DNA from: Mytilus trossulus
Lineage: Eukaryota; Mollusca; Bivalvia; Mytilida; Mytilidae
Assembly: GCF_036588685.1 (NCBI RefSeq)
Contig: NC_086380.1
Coordinates: forward strand, 32,754,474-32,818,473
Length of the DNA: 64,000 bases
Reading direction: 5' to 3'
The translations under genes were made by a program, and so were the position numbers. How positions within the stretch are numbered: the first letter of the stretch is position 1; every line of letters starts with the position of its first letter. The notes under the pieces are model-generated. The model was not told the DNA's origin. It worked only from the letters and a program-made list of their open reading frames with translations, and searched no databases. Positions 12,246 to 26,800 of the stretch are shown here, piece after piece.

Positions 12246-13505
12246 TATATATGGCTATTAACCGTAATAATTACGAAGAATTGTAGAAAATTAAGAGTGT
12301 AATTTACCGAAGCAATCATTTCATCTTTAAAATCCCACTAATTTTTTGCAATGTCTATAAAACGGTTTCACATTTCGATAAATATTTCAAAACCTTAAGA
12401 ATTTAACTCTCTCAAATAAATGAAATATAAATAAAAATTGCACTTTCATGTTTTTAATTATTCATTTGAGAATGCTACATGATGTTAATGTTACAAATTC
12501 AACAATGCACACTATAATTAGTTTTTGTTTACATATTGTGTCACTTGTCAATCGATATAGATGTAATTGCATCTAGTGCACTATGATCAAATGAAGCGTG
12601 TTTAATTACCAACAAACTACGTTGGTCTTTGAAAATTAGTGTAGGTTTTTTTTTAACTTTTTTATATATATAATTATTCTCGTAAACCAAAGTACAATCA
12701 GGGAAAAGAGACATATATGATATATGCAACAATGTTGTGTCAAACTTTAATTGTTCCTGAACAAACATTACTAAATTACAGTATTTATTCAAATTAATTT
12801 AGGTTTCACTTATAAAGAAATTGTGTCTGCATGGAACTTTTACAAAGAGTTGCTTGTTTTCTTATGATGCAATTTATAAATACATTTTAATGGTTTTCTC
12901 AATCTTATAGACTGAGAATACGTTACATATAAGCGACCAACGTCATCAACGGTGCATAACAGAATTGAGATGAAAGAATATTAACAGCCTCCAAACACGA
13001 AGTTAATGTGGTGTCCCGATCCTATCCACCCCACCCACCCCAAACAAAAGAAATATTCATTTTGTTTTCCTTGTATCATTTGTAGATTGTTAACTAACAG
13101 GTTGGTGACAACAGCCCCATACCGTGCGAAAAAGTCCGAACATCGCGACTTCGTTAATTTTCGTTTAAACCCACTTCCGTGAATTGAGGAAAATTCATGT
13201 TGTCGTAGATATTTGATTTCGTAACAAAGTTTTCAAATAGAACTACAGAAAATTTGGCTTTGTTAGACATTTAGATTACGGTTAATTTATGCACATAGAA
13301 TCAATTAGAAATGGTAACCATGAATAATGATAATAATCTTTAGAATTAAAGCAAATGCAAGAATTATGAGATAACAACGAACTGGAGTATTTGACCGGCA
13401 ATAACCTGTGAAGGATTACGAAACATGACAACGTATATATTTCTTTTTTGTGATATAGATGATAACCTGAGGTAGGATGAAATATATGTGCCGAAGATAA
13501 AAATA
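12246..13505. other. AT-rich stretch without recognised features
   Basis: No supported exon. A short C-rich patch (CCACCCCACCCACCCC) lies near 13027. Confidence 0.5.
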
Positions 13506-13662
13506 AACTCATCATAGATACCAGGACTAAATTTTTATATACGCCAGACGAGCGTTTTGTTTACAAAAGACTCAACAGTGACGCTCGAATCCAAAAAGGT
13601 TTAAAAGGCCAAAATAAAGTACGAAGTTGAAGAGCATTGAGGACCATAATTCCTAAGAGAGA
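13506..13662 (+). repeat. Dispersed repeat family C
   Basis: ACTCATCATAGATACCAGGA, ATACGCCAGACGAGCG and AGTTGAAGAGCATTGAGGAC define the unit, one of the commonest repeats in the window. I recognise it from mussel sequences. Confidence 0.65.
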
Positions 13663-14564
13663 TCACTTACAAAAAATGATGTAAGAGAAACCTAAGTAGA
13701 ATTCAGTGTGTGGGTTAAACATAACTTGAAAAAATAACAAGACGTGTGCAACTATTGTTGCAGGAACTGCTTATCGTTCTACACCTTTGTTTTTTTTTGT
13801 TTGGTTAGAACTGCTGAGCACTTACGACTTTGTCCATTATCTGTATGTCTGTCTGTCTTCGTTTTGTTTTTAATTTGTTTTTGTAATGTGTTTACGTAAT
13901 TGTCCCTCTGGAATTTGTTTGATCTTTTTAATGATGGAATACTGCCCACTAAACGCTCATTGACAATTAGTTCATCCATATCAAAAACTACTAACTTTGT
14001 AAAGTGATTAGCTTTATTTGAATTTTGTTTAAATAAAATTCTTCAACTTTCTTTAATATCATCTTGGAGGTCAAGTTGGTTTTATATTTATTACAAGTCA
14101 TTTATATACAATTATGGCCTTCTGAGGAGGGGAGCATTCAAAATTGCAAACACTTCTAAGGATTATTTATCAAACCCTTAGCATGCAGAATTAGTAATTG
14201 TGAATATTTCCGGACTCATTGGGCCGTAAATGTTTTATTATACTCTTCGTGTGGCATTTAATTTGGCCTCACCGGCTTCACCAGCGATGATTAAACGGTA
14301 AGCCGAATAATATTCACCGGACAATACACTGTATCGAGGTTCTTACATGTAACAGTCCTGCCGATTTAAACGAATTAAATTAACACCATGCGCTCTTTTA
14401 TCAGCCCATAGATTTATTCAATTATACTGTGATGATTCTTATTCAGGATAACACTCTTCTTAGAGGGCCGTGTTTTTATACATGTATGATAGATTGTAGA
14501 ATAATTATAATAAAGATAAATGAAAAATTTCAAGTAAATCTTTCACCTAAAAAGTTTTCACACA

Positions 14565-14697
14565 TGAATAAACTCATCATAGATACCAGGACTAAATTTA
14601 GGATATACGCCAGACGCGCGTTTCGTTTACAAAAGACTCATCATTGATGCTCGAATCCAAAAAAGTTTAAAAGGCCAAATAAAGTACGAAATTGAAC
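14565..14697 (+). repeat. Dispersed repeat family C
   Basis: A close copy of the unit at 13506, with ATACGCCAGACGCGCGTTTC, ending about 125 bp before the signal-peptide exon. Confidence 0.65.
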
Positions 14698-14823
14698 TGT
14701 TATTTCCGTATCTAGTCAAACATAATTTAGAATGATATAATCAAATTTAGCGCTTTTAAGCCTTACATTGTACACGACTGACTGAAACTTTCAAGAAGTA
14801 ATCCCAAGCACTGTCTTTTTCAG

Positions 14824-14887
14824 GAAGCGATCTGGATCTTATTGGTTTTTGTGTCGTTTATAAAGAGAACAGAAGCTGCAACAACAG
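14824..14887 (+). CDS. Polycystin-like gene, visible exon 1: signal peptide
   Basis: The acceptor is TCTTTTTCAG and the donor is CAG|GTAAGT. The exon reads EAIWILLVFVSFIKRTEA followed by ATT, a hydrophobic core with a small-residue cleavage site typical of a secretory signal. It contains no ATG, so the initiator lies in an upstream exon I could not place. It ends in phase 1. Confidence 0.7.
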
Positions 14888-17800
14888 GTAAGTACGAAAT
14901 ATTACACAATATGGTTTTCCCCTAAAATTCACGACATTAAAGTTTGTGAAATGTGTTATGTTTCAAAAGCGCAAACGTTCCATTTAGCATGTTAGTTGAC
15001 AATAGAAATAATATGTATACTTATTCCATGGCAAAAATGCTGTTACACGAAATAAGGGTAACTTTTATTTTTTGTATCCTTTATTAAAGAATTTTCCGAC
15101 AATGTCAAGCTATAATTAAGAGTCTTGAAATTTCCAGTTACATTTTTTTTGTACTTTTTAGTATTGTGTACGTTTACATGATGCATTTATAGTCAACATG
15201 TGTTTACATGATGCATTTATAGTCACATGCGTCGGATACAAGTTAATGAGCCGCCAAAGCATCAACACGAACTATCGAGACCTTGTGATTTTAAAAGAAG
15301 GAAAAGCAACAACACCAGCTATCGAGTCCTTTTGATTTAAAAAGACATCAAAGCAATAACACTATTTATCGCGACCTTTTGATTTAAAAAGAAAACAAAG
15401 CAACAACACAAAATATCGCGACCTTGTGATTTAAAAAGACACCAAAGCAACAACACCAACTATCGCGACATTGTGATGTTAAAAGAAGGAAAAGCAACAA
15501 CACCAACTATCGCGACCTTGTGTTTTAGAAAGACATCAATGCAGAAACACAAACTATCGCGACGTCGTGATTTGAAAGTGTTGTAACACACATTTAAGTT
15601 TTTTGAAACGACAAATATACTGGAACACCATAGTATTTGTTCAAAAGAGAACTTTTATAGATATATTGACATGGTAAAAAAGTAATAATATCCTAAATAT
15701 TAAAGCAATTATAAGAAATTATTTACGAATATGTCGATAGGTTTGTAACGACTTCTGATTTTTATGTAAAACATTTGTGTATTTCAGAATCAACAGTTGA
15801 GGTAACAACAGGTAAGACAGCTTAAGTCACGTGCTATTCGAAGTAGCCTATTTGTTTTCTTCTATCTTTTCTTTTTGTCTACAGTGTTGAAAAACTCAGA
15901 GACAAGAAAGGATTAAATAGTTTGATCCCAATAAAGATCTTTTGCATTGTGTTGTTGGCTATACAAAGCAATCAATGGAGTCAAAATAAATTCAATATTG
16001 GATAGCTATCTTTCATGCAGAGGATGTTTCTTGTATACATGTCTATGAAGTTTGCATTTTATAAACACGTCATGAACAACTTTTCAAAAGAGAAGAAAAT
16101 TATGTCACTCGAATGATTTATAGTATAAAAAAGAGAGACGAAAGAAAAAAATGAGACTTTAAAAGTCGATTGAAAAACGACAAAAAGTAAAAAAAACCCG
16201 ATTGCATCGTCTCTCATAACATTCTACTGATGACCTTGATTTACTGTTGACAAAAACATACCTAAAAGGAAAGTGTTTTTTGCAAAAGTTCGTAACGACT
16301 AACTTCAACTCCATACCAATATACTGAATGTTCAGAAACATTTAGCGTATGCTTTTTATGATAATTGAATTAAGTTTCTTATTATCTTGAGCATCACAAC
16401 ACTCTGCTGTTAGTTTAGCATAAAGGCGGCGAAGTTGTGTTTTTCATAGAATAAATAAAATGTGATACGTATCGTAAAACATACCATCCACACTCATCTG
16501 TGTCCACACTTGTACGTATCGTAAAATACATTTCAACCGTCAAACATCTTAGTAAGTAATTAAATTTAATAATATACGTATTCAAACAACCAAAACAATC
16601 ACATGATACACGTGCTTCCTATTTTCCCTTTTATGATACTTCAATGCATTTGGTTAAGTCACAATTAATTTTTTGTGGTTCGGTGAACTTTATTTGTTTT
16701 AGTTCGGTGGAGTTCATTTGTTTGGTTCGATGAATTTTCATTAACTTTATTGGAAATCTAAAACTAGAACCATGGTCGAAGGGTATGTCTGTCAAGTTAA
16801 GAATATCGAATGCTCCGGCTTACTGATCCATATCTAATTGAAAATTCATTCTTCATTGAGCAACCTTGAACCAAATTAGAAATACGCATTTGAACTTGAA
16901 TTTTAAAAACATCTTTTACATAGTATATGAAAAATCAATTGAAAAATATGATAGCAAAAAAAATTAATTAGTATAATGTATACAGTTTTGAAGCTTCTAA
17001 CCTACAAGAATTTCTGTGAATGATTATGAAACATAATAACATAATATTTAAAAGAATATTTCCTTCTTTCTTGTATAGAAAAAAACTGGGATATGATTTT
17101 TAAGAGTGCCGAAGATGGGCTTTTACTTTCGAGATGTACAAATATTCTTGAAATTAGTTCAAGGTTGTTCATTGGAGAATGAATTCTGAAAGGGTGCAAA
17201 TAACAGCACAATCCTTTCGAAACTACTGCGCTATCATATGCTCAGGATAATGCACAACTCCAGTTTGATTAAACTACCTAAGTTCACAAATGTCATATAC
17301 TATTGGTTGGTTTATTTAATTTTATATGCTAAAAACAATAATGAATAATGTGCATAAAGAGAAAGCTATATTTAAAAGTCTACGAAATACGCAGACACAA
17401 TATATTTATATTTAACGTAAAAACGAAATACGCTTCAGCGGAATAAACTAATGACGGTTTATTTTTCGACGGAAATTATGTTATGTTTTCAGAATACATC
17501 GTAGTTAAAACTTGCACAACGCTTACTAAAGTTTAACGCATCTGTCTCATAAATCTATTTTTTTCATGAAACTAACTGAGCCAGCTTGCATTCAAGCCAC
17601 ATAATCATTTAAATTTAACACATTTAAAAAAAGACAATTTTCTGCTTTTATCTGAAAAGTAAAGCTGTCGAAATCCTCAAGCGTGTCCTATAACTTTTTT
17701 TTCTAAAAAGAATCTATTGACATTAACAATTCACTTAAAAATCAACTCTAATGCTTCTAACGATTTATATGTTGATTTTTTGCATAAAATGGTCAAAAAT

Positions 17801-20800
17801 GTTTTTTCGCATCACTTCGCTCGGCGGAATATAAATCAGTGTTCTGGAATAACGCCTCCTTTCATACGTCCTTGCTCTGGTAACATATATGTAAATACAT
17901 AGTATATATCCATGGTTTGAATTATCAAAGGTCTTTATCAAGCGTTTAAATCATGACTGGTATTTTTTTTCAAACTGAAAAAAAAAATAAAAACAATCAA
18001 TCTCAGGTGGATTGATTTCGTCAAATAAGCTGTGTTGATTCCCCCCTCCCCCCCATCTATTTTCAATGTCCGTTATTCAGCAAATGTACATGTTACTATC
18101 TAGTAATAAACTAAAATTACGGACAAACTAATTACCGGGGGAAAATGTGTTTTTTTTTGTAGAGAATCCATGTTTTGTTAATCATGGTTGTCTAAATGGA
18201 GCAGATTGTGATAATGCTGGTACATGCATATGTAAAGAAGGTTTCTCAGGATCAACGTGTGCCACAAGTTAGTACAATGTTATTGATTATTCATTTGATT
18301 TTATGTCATCCGATGATTTTGTGAACTACATGAAAGAATAAAGGAATACACTGCATGATGATTTTTAAGCATTTTCATTTTAGTTGATAAAAAAATAAAA
18401 TTGGTCGACGTTATAAATTACAACGCGTCTTTCTTTTTTTCTTCGTCCATCGTCGGTCGTTAACTTATACAAAAAACTTTACTGAAATAACGCAGCCAAA
18501 TTAGACCTAACTCGGTCAAAATCATCATCGGGGTATCTAGTTTAAAAATATGTTCGAATTTTAAATAAATTTTGGCGTTTTCTATCTGAAAAATAATAAC
18601 AGTATAGTTAGTATTCTGTTACTCTACATGGGAGTGATTGCCTTTAAATGCGGATTTTTTTCACCCTCTTTTGTGTTTCTAATCTCGTATAAAAAATGGA
18701 GAGTGTCCTTTATTAATATGCACATTCGCGATTTCAATTATGGTCAAACTTCACAAAGAGCTCACCCATGACAAGGTAAAAAATCAAACTGCAGGACTAG
18801 TCGAAATCTTTCAGTTCAGTCTGTATACGAAGAAAATGTTACTTATTCAGCCTGGCTTTTTTTCATGCTTTTATACCGTTGTATTGCTTTATCATTTTAT
18901 TCACATAAACATACATAACAATGAAAATCACTGTAAAACGATACCATTACCAATAAAACACACTTACTCATTTTCCCTTATTTACAGGCGAACTTGTCAA
19001 TCTTGCAATAGATGTACAAACCCAGGTGGCTACGGCGGATCTTTCTAAAGCTGCTGAGTTTGCACAACAAGCACAGAACATGATGGATAACCAGATTAGT
19101 GCTACATATACAGGAATGGCAATTTCAGTTGTAAGATTATTTTATTGTCTTCTTTATGTACAGTGAAACCTGTTTAACCCGAATCTCTTGAGGACTTCAG
19201 ATTGTGTTCTGTTTTAGACGGTGCTCGGTTTTATCATGTTCAAAACGCATACAATTTGAAATGACGGTGCTCTATAACATATTTGGTTTACACAGGTTTC
19301 GGTTTAGTCAGGTTTCACTTTATTTGTAAACAAAGTGTGTAAATCAAACGTATTCGACCTTCGATATGAAGTTTAAAATAGAGAACAAGGCAATTATCAT
19401 GTAGCATGTGTCCGTGCCCCAACTCCCGAGTTTTTACAGCATATACCACGTGCAATTTTATGGAAATCTAAGGTAAAAAAATTGAAAAGCATGAGAGACT
19501 TGTTACCCAAGATTTTTTTTTTTTCATTTTCAAAAGGACACTATGATAAATATTTCATCTGAAACAATGCGCCTCCAAAAAAGAAAAGACACCTTTATCA
19601 ATTTCATGAGTCTGACACGCTCTTCTGGATTTACCTTACCAGAAACGCCCAAAATTGAATACTTGAAAGCCAGTGATGTACATTTTATGTTTCAAGCAAA
19701 CAGGTAATTTTTATAAAAAAAAAAAAACATACTGTCAAAGATGATACATGTTTGTTAATGAAAAATAATCTTATACATTTAGTTGAACACAAATACTATA
19801 GCGACATCAATATTGACCATTATCGAGAATGACCAGGATTTAGCTGACAATGCAGTGGTAGATTTATCAGGACTTACTGAAGGTAGGTTTTTAAATCTTA
19901 CTTTGGCTACAAATGATGTTATACCTATATCGGCCATCTTGAATTTGGCAATCATAATGGATTTTTTTTTCGTGGCTTTAAGTCTGAATTTCGTCTATTG
20001 ATCTTTCACTTTGCCAAGTTTCATGTTTTTACCATAAAGTGATCAATTATTCTGATATCCGCTAGACTTTACTTGAATGTAATCTGTCTGTAACTTATAG
20101 TTTTTTGTTTTTAAAAATATTTCTAGTTTGTTAAATGTACTTATTTCGTTCTGTTATGAATGATTACTAGTATACTTAGCAATGATCACCGTATTTGGAT
20201 TAATAAACTAGATGTATCTTTTATCCTTAATTTATATAAACACATAATAAAAAAGAATTTCCAAATAGGTATTATTCAAAAATTACGCAACGAAAACCCA
20301 TTTTCACATGATAGTTAAAATTTACGTGCATATTTGAAATGCACAGATAAAGGGTTAGAAATTTCTTCAGTGTGTTTAAAAACCACAAAAAGTTGATGGT
20401 CACAATAATTTATTCGATTTCAGATATAACTGAGATGACAACAGATATACTCAAGGGAACCAGACAAGCCCAAAGTGCCATGACAACCGATGAGGTAAAA
20501 ACATGCAAGTCGAACAGGAAACTGCGAATATTATTAAAAGCGAAAAGAAAACAAAACACTGTCATTAAGATTTTCCACGGCTGACAACAGGATTATGTGC
20601 GCTCAAAGGCACACATGTTACAACACTTAACTTGTATAGAGTGGATATTAAATAGGGTTGTCATCTCATAAACATGTTTAACCCCGCCGCAGTTTTGCGC
20701 CTGTCCCAAGTCAGAAGCCTCTGGCCTTTGTTAGTCTTGTATTAATTTTCATTTTAGTTTCTTGTGTATAATTTGGAGTTTAGTATGACGTCCATTATCA

Positions 20801-23800
20801 CTGTACTGGTATATATGGAACGCCATAGCTGTCTTATGTGTCTTTTTTATTGCTTTTCTATTATAAGATGGTACTTTTCTATTATAAGATGGTGCTTTTC
20901 TATTATAAGATGATGGTTTTCTATTATAAGATGGTGCTTTTCTATTATAAGATGATGGTTTTCTATTATAAGATGGTGCTTTTCTATTATAAGATGGTGG
21001 TTTTCTATGGTGGTTTTCTATTATAAGATGGTGCTTTTCTATTATAAGATGATGGTTTTCTATTATAAGATGGTGCTTTTCTATTATAAGATGGTGCTTT
21101 TCTATTATAAGGTGGTTTTCTATTATAAGGTGGTTTTCTATTATAAGGTGCTTTTTTATTATAAGGTGCTTTTCTATTATAAGGTGCTTTTCTATTATAA
21201 GGTGCTTTTCTATTATAAGGTGGTTTTCTATTATAAGGTGTTTTTCTATTATAAGGTGCTTTTCTATTATAAGGTGCTTTTTTATTATAAGGTGCTTTTC
21301 TATTATAAGGTGCTTTTCTATTATGTGATGGTGGTTCCCGTGATTAACCGGGAGTGTGGGGAACCACTAATGACAAGACGATTGTCCGGATAGTGACAAG
21401 ACGGTTTACCGGACGAGATATAAATAGTCATAACTTTTTTGTTATTCGGTAGATTGGTTTAATATTTGTAGACCTTAAAGATATTAAAATATATTTTATG
21501 AAAATCAAACAAAATAAGTGAAAAAAAAAAAATTTTGAGCAAATAAAGTTGACCGGACGGTATTCACACTCGTCGTTATACGCTGTACATATATTCAACT
21601 TGTCGACAACAAGTGTTAATATCTTTGACAATAATTGTCCAAGTAATTCAGGAATCTGTGAGATTTAAAAACAAATTATACGAAAATATAAATTTTTAGT
21701 AAAAACAAATATGTTTCTGCTAAAAAAGTTGACCGGACTGAATTCACATTCGCCGATGTGTTTAACAGAGACATATATGATACATGAAGGGATTCGCACA
21801 TCTATAATTGTATTTTAGTCTTTGGTTTTAAATATATTTACAGGATTTTCTTTCTTCACAGAAGGTTGACTGTCAGTAAGAAGTATCTGATGATCTTGAC
21901 TGCCATTATCAGCATACCTCAATCTTAGTAGATTTCGGTGTTTATACAACCTTTCTGTTTTGACTGAGGTATTTTTTTAACTTGGCTGGTGTTTTCAACT
22001 TGGCTGATGTCTTTAACCTGGCTGGTGTTTTGTTGTTTTTGGAGACTGAGGTTCCAAGGGAAAGGACACTCAAATAATGTGCCTCCTAAGAGTCCGAGAA
22101 GCTCTCGGGATGCACGATTTTGCGTATTTTTTTTCAAGGCTTCTGGGGGTCTTGAGCGTCCGCCAGACCCCTCACCGAATGGTGAATATATTTTGCCTCA
22201 ATTTTAAATTTAAATATAGTGACAGACTAGTTAGTGACAGTGCAGTATTATACAAAAGTAACTTTGTGTTCGATGCCCGTCCTTTATTTTCTATTGTAAA
22301 GTGTCTGAACACGACTGAATGCAAGTTTACTTCTTCGATGTTAAAGGTCATATTTGAATACATTGTTGTTGTTTTTTCAAATTATTTGATACCGGCAGAT
22401 TGGTGGTCTCACTTTAATTTAATCCATGTCAGCTATCTAGTTTTATCTTTAAAAAAAAAGAGAGAGCCAGTTTTGGCATTCTTTAATTAAAAGTTCAATT
22501 CACTGTAATCTGTGTTTGGATTCTGATTGCCATCTGTATTTGATGTCTCAGGTGTGAAAACTTAAATGACATGATTATTTGCTTGATTAGTGATTACGAC
22601 AGGTGTCAAAATTAGATAGTAATCTAATTAAATACATGTAATAAATATTTTATATATCAGGTCTTCTAGTGTGCTGGTGAACTTACTCAAGTCAATATTT
22701 TGAGCTCAAAGTTTTTATTAATTAATTTATTTTATTTATTTACAAGATTGATCGTTTATATAAATATACAGCGTTAATTTCCATTGTTTAACGAGAGCGT
22801 ACATTTTAAATGAATAAAATGAATGAAAACTACGGTTCCTAGTTTGTGCATTGTGATAAAAAGTTCGTATGTATAATTACTTTCATTTGTTTCTTACTCT
22901 GTCTTGTATTGTTCTCGTCGTACTATTGCAAATATTCAATTTCATGACTGCATCATGTTTTTCTATCAGTTTACCATAGTGATATCACATGGTAAGGTTA
23001 GAAATTAATGGTAAACCCTAGTTTTAAGATCCGATTTTCGATTAACAGTGGTAAGGTAATCGTTGCAAAAAATCCTGCTCAAACTTTTGTGAAAGACGTT
23101 TTAACTTTGAATTGTTGCGAGAGTTTATGTTCTATGTTGAAGGCAATTGCATATAGTGACCTGAAATACAAGTACTGTTCTATTGAGTTTAGATACATGT
23201 CTTCTGTTTCTGTCCCTGACCTATGTTTGCTGTATTCGGCATGTGTAGTGCATCATGCCATGAGACATTGATATGTTATGAAATTTCGTGCAGGACTGCT
23301 TTGTGGTTTTTTTTTGGCATGGAACTCCTGACCAGACTATGACTTTTTGACTCTTGACCTATGCAGTGTGGGTGTATCATCATGATACAGTGTGTTCCTT
23401 TGTAAATTACCCTGACCTAGAAGTATAATTCTAAATTGACCTTGCTTCTGAATATGTAGCATGAAGATGTATTGTCATAAGATGTGAGTCTTGTGGCACG
23501 AGCAACTTAATATGATCTTGACCTTTGCCCTCATTGTACAACTTGTATATTCTGTTTGAAGTATATGGAGAATCGTCTGATTGCACTCATATCTAATATT
23601 TTTCTATCTATATTAAATATTTAGATATATTTATATATTTTTAATTGTAAAAAAAAAATCGGTTTTATGTATTGGAGTTTGAACTAGTACACATTTTGTT
23701 AAGGGGCCATCTGAAGTCCGCCGCCGGGCGAGGGATTTTCTCACTTTGTTAAAAACCCATTGGTGACCTTTGATTGCTTTTTTGCTTTTTTGTCATTTTA

Positions 23801-26800
23801 CGGTCTCTTAAACACATTTCACATTTCCATTCTCAATTTTTGATATGAAGAATGTTTTGATCAAATGACAACTAAATCTTTTTATTGCTGTGAAAATTAG
23901 AAAGAATATTTACTGCTCTAGTAGCACCATGTACTGCAAGTTGTGATAGATTGATATTCCAAAATGGTTCAATCATTTTACCTTGGATTTCATTTGATGG
24001 ACATGTTGATATGGATAGTCTGTTTAAGCATCTTAAAAATCACATGAAGGTATACGCATATCAATAAACTGAACTCAGTGCGAAGAACCTTTAAAGTACA
24101 CTTAGACAAAGAGTTCAATCTAGTGAAACACTTTTTTATGCTGGTCACTGCCTGTTATCAAACTGCACCGCAATCCTAAAAAAAATATGCAAGTTAATTC
24201 TAATAGAACTAGAAGCCAAAGGAAGTCAATAAACCGTTTACTGAAATAAATGTACAATATGTCTATGGGCCACAGATGCCCCTGCTTGTGAAAAGAAAAA
24301 ACAAGTAAACTCCACATATAGAAACAGGATTCACGTAATTTTGACTGTTAAGTGACCATAAGCATTGTGTATAAGTTTCAAAACATTTGGTTGAGGCAAA
24401 CTAAAGTTAAAGAACATAAACAACAGAATAAGCATGATCTTTCCTATCTTTAGTCTACGTGTTGATATCTGTATCATTAGTACTAGTACCAACTTCTTAT
24501 ATCTAATAACTCTTGAACAGTAACACCACCCAATATCGAACTTGATAGAGCTGTTTTATGGGGTAATAAGCATTACGTATAAGGTTTATAAAATTTGATT
24601 GAGTCAAACTTATTTAAAAGAACGAAAACGCAAATTCAGCATTTTCTATGTTTTTAAAGGAACATGATAACTCTTGAACGGTAAAAGTGACGCTACCAAA
24701 TTTCAAATTCATTTTTTTGTATGTGGAAATAACCATTGTCCCAGGTTAGGGAGATGGTGAAGACCCCGCTAACATGTTCAACCCCGCCCTATTTAGTATG
24801 CATGTGCCAGTCGCAAGTAAGTGGCCTATACATTTGTCCATTGCTTCCCTCGTTTGAATTTCGTTTTATCGTGTTTTTATCTATGTTGTGATGTTATAAT
24901 AATGTTTCATCCGGCTGCAAATGTTTGCACCTGTCCTAAGTCAGGAATCTGATGCACAGTAGTTATCGTTTGTTTGTGTAATTTTTACATTTTTCTCGTT
25001 TCTCGTTTTTTTTAATTTAGATTAGACGGTTGGTTTTCTCCATTGAATTGTTTTACACTAGTAGTTTTTGGGCCCTTTATAGCTTGTGGTTCGGTGAGAG
25101 CCAAGGCTCCGTATGATGGCCGTACATTGACCTATAATGGTTTCTTTTATAAATTGTTATTTGGATATAGAGATTTGTCTCATTTGCACTCATACAACAT
25201 CTGCTATACCTTTTTGCTCATTGTTGAAAGCCGTATGGTGACATATAGTTGTTAATTTCTGTGTTACCTGGTCTCTTGTGGAGAGTTCTTCTTTGGCGCT
25301 CATGCCACATGAGGTGAAGGGTGGGGATCCTGCTAGCATGTTTAATCCGCCGCATTCTGTTTGTATGTACCTGTCCCAAGTCAGGAGACTCTAATTCATG
25401 AATTGTCGTTTTTTTATGTGTTACATATTTGTTTTTGTTCATTTTTTGTACATAATTTGTCCGTTTCTTTTCTCGGTGCTTTTTATAACTGACTATGCGG
25501 TACGGACTTTGCTCATTGTCGAAGGCCGTAGGGTGACTTATAGCTGTTAATTTCTGTATCATTTAGTCTTTTGTGGAGTGTTCTTATTGGCACTCATGAC
25601 ACATCTTCTTTTTATTTTGTGTATAAGTTTTGTAGTATTTGGTTGAGGCCACCTAAGTTAAAACAACGGAACCCTTTTTTGGACGTTCGGGACGAACGGA
25701 CTAGAGTAACCCCGCAGTTTATGTTCCTTTTCTATGGTACCAACACAGAAGTTCTGACTAGTGTGCTGGTGCTACGCATTCCACCAGCACTGTCATTAAC
25801 ACACACACACGCACAATTTTATTATAAAAATATTCAATCTTCATTTTGATTTGATTCTTTTTGGCCTATAATGATTATATGCATGCCTTAATTTCACAAG
25901 TAGTATCAAATTTGACAAATTTATTGTACATATACATTTTTGTTATATTTTATAACTTATTTTTCAATTAAACTTAAATTGATCATCACTTTCTTTTTAT
26001 ATGTCTTTTAAGATTCCGTTTTGAACAAAACGATTTGTTACATAGTTTATACTTCACACGTATTTCTATCAAATCTGATATTATTACAAAGCAGCTATTA
26101 AATAAAATGCATTCGAACTTTAAATGTGCATTTAAATATATATGCAAGTCGTCAACTGGTGAAGTGGCTAGATGCATATATCGTTGGCCAATAGAACGAC
26201 TGAATTATAAAATAAAATAATGTTCGATATAATGAACCATTTTATTTTTAAAATATAAACGATGCTTTATTTTTATCTAGTTTCCTAATCATTAGAATGA
26301 GAACATAAATACCTTACAGCTTCTTTCACCGTCGATCCTGAAATGTTTAATGTTATAAAACAATTTTAGCGTCTTTGACCTACTTTACCTTTTTATTCGG
26401 ATACTTGTGGTTATCTTCTTCGAGTTCAACGGGAACATTAGAATAATCTAGAAAAGAACCCAGATGGAACCAGGAATTCGGGTTGCTATAACCAAACGAC
26501 CCGGATGTTGAACCAGTTACCATGGTTTCGAACCAAAGAACCAAGGTTCAGAACCAAACAACCCAGATGAAACCAGGGTTTAGAACCAGAGTACCCGGAT
26601 AGAAACTTATTGCATTCGGAATTCTCATGACTTTTTATACCTTCAACGTATTTTCCAAATCATTTATTTATTTAGTATATTTATATATAATTTATTAATG
26701 AAATGCACATTTATACCCCTGGGGGTTAATAAAAAAGCACCTTATAATAGAAAAGCACCTTATAATAGAAAAGCACCTTATAATAAAAAAGCACCTTATA

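Larger units (their letters stand above)
21327..26733. other. Interior of the foldback element
   Basis: No transposase or other recognisable protein. Holds a short hairpin (GGTTCCC/GGGGAACC near 21334-21366), a family B copy (about 23700-23838), family A copies (24980-25625) and an AACCAGG-rich patch (26457-26610). Confidence 0.5.

Noticed and set aside
20838..21393. Repetitive reading frames of the FYYKMVL type on the plus strand
   Set aside because: They are translations of the foldback arm's 21- and 18-bp tandem units, whose lengths are multiples of three; not a gene.
22077..22490. 137-residue plus-strand reading frame inside the foldback element
   Set aside because: No transposase or other motif, cysteine/hydrophobic-rich without pattern, and no splice context.
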